Shown here: piece by piece, positions 36,253 to 39,068 of the stretch
How positions within the stretch are numbered: position 1 is the first letter of the stretch
How the letters are laid out: every line of letters starts with the position of its first letter
Assembly (NCBI RefSeq): GCF_002087235.1
Contig: NZ_MUIO01000111.1
Span: 1-39,068 of the forward strand
DNA: 39,068 bases
Source of the DNA: Pseudomonas floridensis
Lineage (GTDB): Bacteria > Pseudomonadota > Gammaproteobacteria > Pseudomonadales > Pseudomonadaceae
Direction: 5' to 3'
The notes under the pieces: generated by a model
Told to the model about the DNA's origin: nothing
Database searches by the model: none
What the model saw: the letters and a program-made list of their open reading frames with translations, nothing else
Made by a program: the position numbers and the translations under genes

Positions 36253-37296
36253 ATGAAATTCAAGAAGGGTGGTTCAGATGAAGTCCTGTGCAGCTACCGC
36301 TATGACCCGTTAGACAGAATCGGCAGTCGTAAGGAGTCCGGTGAGTTTTGTCAGCGGTTTTATCAGGAAAATCGACTGGCGAGCGAAGTTCGTTCAGCCT
36401 TGACGTGCACGGTATTTCGTAACGCAAACATATTGTTGGCGGAGCGTGCCTACGATCCTGCCAGCAGTCAGGGCGCTAATGTAGTGCTGCTTACCGATAG
36501 ACAACACTCAGTGGTTGGCACAGTGGATCTTCGGCTTTTTGCAGCGCTCAGCTACACGGCTTACGGTTATCAAGCATCATCAACAGGTGATGGAAGTCTC
36601 ATGCGATTCGCCGGTGAGCGCCCTGATAATGTGACTGGGCATTACCTGTTAGGAAATGGCTATCGAGCCTATAATCCAACCCTTATGCGCTTCAACAGCC
36701 CTGACAGCCGGAGTCCGTTCGATCAGGGGGGCTTGAACGCATACGCCTACTGCGGTGCAGATCCGGTCAATCGTGTGGATCCGAATGGAGATATCTATTC
36801 CGGAATCGTTTTAAAAGCCGCTTCCAGATTCCTTGGGCTGATTGGTCATAAGCCTCGTCTGGATACCCTTGCCCCGCGCCTGACTCGAACACCCTCTACT
36901 ATTGTGAAATCAGGGAGAACACCTAAACGACTCATCGCTCATGTCGATGAATCGCCTCCTTTAGAGGCGCTGCCTCAAAAAGTTTTGGCTAAGACGCCGC
37001 GTGAGCGTCATGTTCTGGAGACCTCGGAAAAAATGTTGCTTACGCATCACCGCCGTTACGTGAAGTCTTCCAAGGAAATGCTTAGTGAAAAACGGAGTGT
37101 GTTGCGACAGGAAGCAGCACTACGTGATGCTACTCAGAATCTCTCTAAACGGAGCCGTCCTGAGCGGACCAGGCCTCTATCGAAATTCGATGTATTGCAG
37201 GCCAAAATCGCACAGCAACGAAGCGCGGCTGGTAGAGCTGAAGCTCATTCTTTACTGGGATGGCCTTATGGCATACGAAGTAATAGTTTGATCTAG
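36253..37296 (+). CDS. Short orphan RHS-core protein with variable C-terminus
   Basis: This 347-residue protein begins with a YD-repeat-like segment (CSYRYDPLDRIGS, residues 13-25). It then has the RHS-associated core (GERPDNVTGHYLLGNGYRAY…LMRFNSPDSRSPF, about 119-160) and its usual end LNAYAYCGADPVNRVDPNGD (161-180). Residues 181-347 are a different, Lys/Arg-rich, largely helical tail that I cannot assign. In large Rhs toxins the variable part after this core is the toxin tip. Pseudomonads also carry many such short stand-alone versions. There is no export signal and no VgrG nearby. Base composition is more AT-rich than the core genes, consistent with transfer. Confidence 0.85.
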   Translation: MKFKKGGSDEVLCSYRYDPLDRIGSRKESGEFCQRFYQENRLASEVRSALTCTVFRNANILLAERAYDPASSQGANVVLLTDRQHSVVGTVDLRLFAALSYTAYGYQASSTGDGSLMRFAGERPDNVTGHYLLGNGYRAYNPTLMRFNSPDSRSPFDQGGLNAYAYCGADPVNRVDPNGDIYSGIVLKAASRFLGLIGHKPRLDTLAPRLTRTPSTIVKSGRTPKRLIAHVDESPPLEALPQKVLAKTPRERHVLETSEKMLLTHHRRYVKSSKEMLSEKRSVLRQEAALRDATQNLSKRSRPERTRPLSKFDVLQAKIAQQRSAAGRAEAHSLLGWPYGIRSNSLI

Positions 37297-37525
37297 TACT
37301 GTCTGCAGGGAACCTATCGCACTTGAGTGCCCTTTCGATATTGACGAGCAGGGCTCTCTGGCGTTTCAGAACCGACGAGTGCAGGGCTTATCCAAAGAGC
37401 GCCTTTTACCAGTGATCCTCGCTCACGGTGGCTATAAACACTCGGCTTTCTCTCAGGTCTGGCGCAAGTTTTATCTTTATTCCGTTGGTGCTGTACCTGA
37501 CTTCCAGCCGTGCTTGAAGTTTTGA
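37268..37525 (+). pseudogene. Frame overlapping the RHS end, broken by one TGA
   Basis: In the frame of ATG 37268 (GGGATGG upstream) the reading is MAYEVIV, a TGA at 37289-37291, then 77 further sense codons to TGA 37523-37525 (including EPIALECPFDIDEQGSL and LLPVILAHGGYKHSAF). The ATG overlaps the last 29 bases of the RHS gene, the position where a Rhs immunity gene would start. The downstream open part has no ATG of its own. It could be an immunity-like gene killed by a CGA-to-TGA change, or chance. Confidence 0.35.
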
Positions 37526-37643
37526 CGCTCGTTGTCGTATAGCATCAAAGCAATCAATGCCCTTTCAAAGCTGGCAATCGGACGCATTGCGGACAGGCTT
37601 TTTGCATCATTGGGCATAACTGACAATCCTGCACTTCAAGTGA
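37526..37643. other. Gap before the cytochrome gene
   Basis: These 118 bases hold no recognisable gene or terminator. Together with the broken frame before it, the stretch 37297-37643 contains no intact gene. Confidence 0.4.
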
Positions 37644-38450
37644 TCAGGGCTTTACCTTGTGACCAGCCATATGCTGCAGATACGCCATCAGCTTCTGCAG
37701 ATCTGCATCCGGCAGCACAGCTTCCGAAAAACCCGGCATTTTCGCCTGCGGCCACTGACGCAAATCCTGAGGGTTGCGAATGTAGCGCTTGAGGAAGTCC
37801 ATGCCCAGATACTCGGTCGGGTTATAGGGAATATTCAGATCCGGGCCAAACTGCGCATCACCCGCACCGTTCAGGCGATGACATGCCAAACAGTTTTTCT
37901 GAAAAAGCGCAAAACCCTGATTGATCGGGTCGTCAGCCTTGAGCGCAGGATCTGGCAGCAGGGCGGGGAAACGTTCGGTAACTGAAGCCATGCGTTTGAT
38001 GCTGGCGACTTCAAACGGCCATTGCTCCGGACTGATATTTCCAGACTGCGGGTCCGTCCAGACCAGGTAAAAAGGCCCCGCACTGGGCTTGTCTGCAGAC
38101 AGGGGCGGCCACGGATGGGCAGGGTCTTCGATCGCCAGCCAGGCCCGTGCGCCTTTTTCGTTGAGTAATGGCGCGGCCGCCAGCTCTGCGGCAAACCCGT
38201 CCAGAGCCACTGCCTGCAGGTGATCGCCAGGTTTGATTCCCGTCAACAGCGCGGCCACAGGTACGGCGCGATAAGTCATGTCCTTTTTGTAGGACACATC
38301 GTTTTTAACGGTAATAAATTGCAGTTGAGGGTGGGTAAGCAATTCTTCTGTTTGCCAGGTGCGGCTATTAGGGCCCAACTGCAGTTCCAGTTGAGCAGCG
38401 GATGACGGCAAGCTAAGCAACAGAACAACGAACAGAATAAGCGCTTTCAA
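37644..38450 (-). CDS. Periplasmic cytochrome c with molybdopterin-oxidoreductase-like front domain
   Basis: This 268-residue protein starts at a TTG (38450), preceded by GAGAGGG. The first 18 residues form a signal peptide (KALILFVVLLLSLPSSA). Residues 25-160 (TWQTEELLTHPQLQFITV, MTYRAVPVAALLTG, FYLVWTDPQ) resemble the small sulfite-oxidase-like fold found in periplasmic redox proteins, without an obvious cofactor Cys. A class I cytochrome c domain follows, with CLACH at 187-191 and Met238 (KMPGF) as likely distal ligand. The partner is unknown. A longer frame to 38525 has no ribosome site. Confidence 0.82.
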   Translation of the reverse strand: MKALILFVVLLLSLPSSAAQLELQLGPNSRTWQTEELLTHPQLQFITVKNDVSYKKDMTYRAVPVAALLTGIKPGDHLQAVALDGFAAELAAAPLLNEKGARAWLAIEDPAHPWPPLSADKPSAGPFYLVWTDPQSGNISPEQWPFEVASIKRMASVTERFPALLPDPALKADDPINQGFALFQKNCLACHRLNGAGDAQFGPDLNIPYNPTEYLGMDFLKRYIRNPQDLRQWPQAKMPGFSEAVLPDADLQKLMAYLQHMAGHKVKP

Positions 38451-38669
38451 AGGGGCGCCCTCTCGACCGTGGAAGGCGAGAAGTCTTGCACAGCCATGCG
38501 GGCCTGAATAGCAGACTGACCGCACGATGCTTATTCTTCACGATCACAAGCCACCCTGCTGAGTCGGCATGCGCTGTCGACGGTCTTGAGCAGAATGGTT
38601 GTTTTGGAGCGCTTCCACTTGATCGGGAGTGTTTTTCGCACGATGAAGTACGCGAAAGTGCAGCGCCTT

Positions 38670-38855
38670 CTATACGATCCAATACAGGTCATCGTCTGAC
38701 AGAGGGTCGCGCTCTTGCAGTCGACTCCATGGCACCTGGCTGAACCGGCTGCATTTCTCGCCGCTTATCCTGGCCTGTGCAATCTGCTGGCAATTGAAGG
38801 TCTGACTTTCCTGATAAACTGTGCGGCCGTCCCGGTTGATCTTGATCTGAGCCAT
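38670..38855 (-). CDS. Small hypothetical protein
   Basis: This 61-residue frame from ATG 38855 begins MAQIKINRDGRTVYQESQTF and ends LSDDDLYWIV. It has two Cys (C22, C35) and no signal peptide. The composition is protein-like, but the ribosome site is poor and I recognise no family. It lies between the cytochrome gene and dusA in a 532-base stretch that is otherwise without clear features. Confidence 0.4.
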   Translation of the reverse strand: MAQIKINRDGRTVYQESQTFNCQQIAQARISGEKCSRFSQVPWSRLQERDPLSDDDLYWIV

Positions 38856-38982
38856 ACAACTGACTGAGTTGTCCTTGCGTCTACGTAATGCAATCGTCGC
38901 TGGTTCCGCTTGCTACATTGAAGCACTCACTCTGAAAAACCGCTGGAAACGACCGTATTTAGCTACAAACAGGCTCGCTAAA

Positions 38983-39068
38983 ATGCAACCAGAAATCGCC
39001 CCAAGCCCCCGTCCCACAAGGCCCGCACTGTCCCGCCGCTTCTCCGTTGCGCCGATGATGGATTGGAC
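38983..39068 (+). CDS. dusA: tRNA-dihydrouridine synthase A (5' part only)
   Basis: The last 86 bases open with ATG 38983 (AGG about 9 bases upstream) and encode a short Pro-rich lead followed by RRFSVAPMMDWT, the N-terminal FMN-binding signature of DusA. The enzyme reduces uridines in the tRNA D-loop. The window ends after 29 codons, so only identity, not integrity, can be judged. Confidence 0.88.
   Translation, partial: MQPEIAPSPRPTRPALSRRFSVAPMMDW

Noticed and set aside
37532..37792. 86-codon open frame as RHS immunity gene
   Set aside because: It needs a TTG start and most of it overlaps the cytochrome c gene antisense.
30694..38982. Integrated phage or transposon
   Set aside because: No integrase, transposase, phage structural gene, tRNA or flanking repeat could be found by eye.

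Overview
The window looks like the chromosome of a fluorescent Pseudomonas, most likely the P. syringae group. The basis is protein-level resemblance to pseudomonad genes and recalled gene order: mfd next to gap, sthA-glpQ-like-PilZ-lolCDE, copRS-queF-DUF4404-HAD-mlaA-PilZ-rssBC-tal, then dusA. No database search was run. The base composition is GC-rich in the core genes. Part of the stretch between tal and dusA is visibly more AT-rich.

Layout. 1-4.2 kb: an SDR oxidoreductase (cut at its C-terminus by the window edge) divergent from an isochorismatase-fold protein, then a SWIM/SNF2 helicase. 4.3-8.3 kb: mfd with a CsiV-like gene behind it. 8.5-9.9 kb: a long-form GAPDH, divergent from mfd. 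10-14.4 kb: an MFS permease, an orphan histidine kinase, a small Cys/His protein and a CitA-type citrate transporter. 14.8-17.4 kb: a degenerate ApbE lipoprotein and the soluble transhydrogenase sthA. In P. aeruginosa, as I recall it, the Na+-NQR operon lies between gap and apbE. Here that place is taken by transport and signalling genes, and the ApbE has lost several conserved residues.

17.5-22.2 kb: glycerophosphodiesterase, a PilZ protein and the lipoprotein-export transporter lolCDE. 22.2-24.3 kb: a CopRS-type two-component pair. 24.5-30.7 kb: queF, a DUF4404 protein, a phosphonatase-like pseudoenzyme, mlaA/vacJ, a second PilZ protein, the RssB/RssC-like phosphatase and STAS pair, and transaldolase.

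30.7-38.98 kb (tal to dusA) is an accessory region with a patchwork of unrelated genes: a P-loop ATPase, a TonB-dependent siderophore receptor, a CPG2-like M20 carboxypeptidase, a lone UmuD-like protein behind a near-consensus LexA box, a DUF4442 remnant, a short orphan RHS-core protein followed by a frame broken by one stop codon, and a cytochrome c protein. The window ends in the first 29 codons of dusA.

The most interesting items are four. The SOS-box-controlled UmuD-like protein has Arg where the catalytic Lys should be. The RHS-core gene overlaps a possible broken immunity-like frame. The ApbE is degenerate and has no adjacent NQR operon. The phosphonatase homologue lacks its nucleophile and its cap domain. 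I found no rRNA, tRNA, CRISPR array, transposase or complete integrative element.
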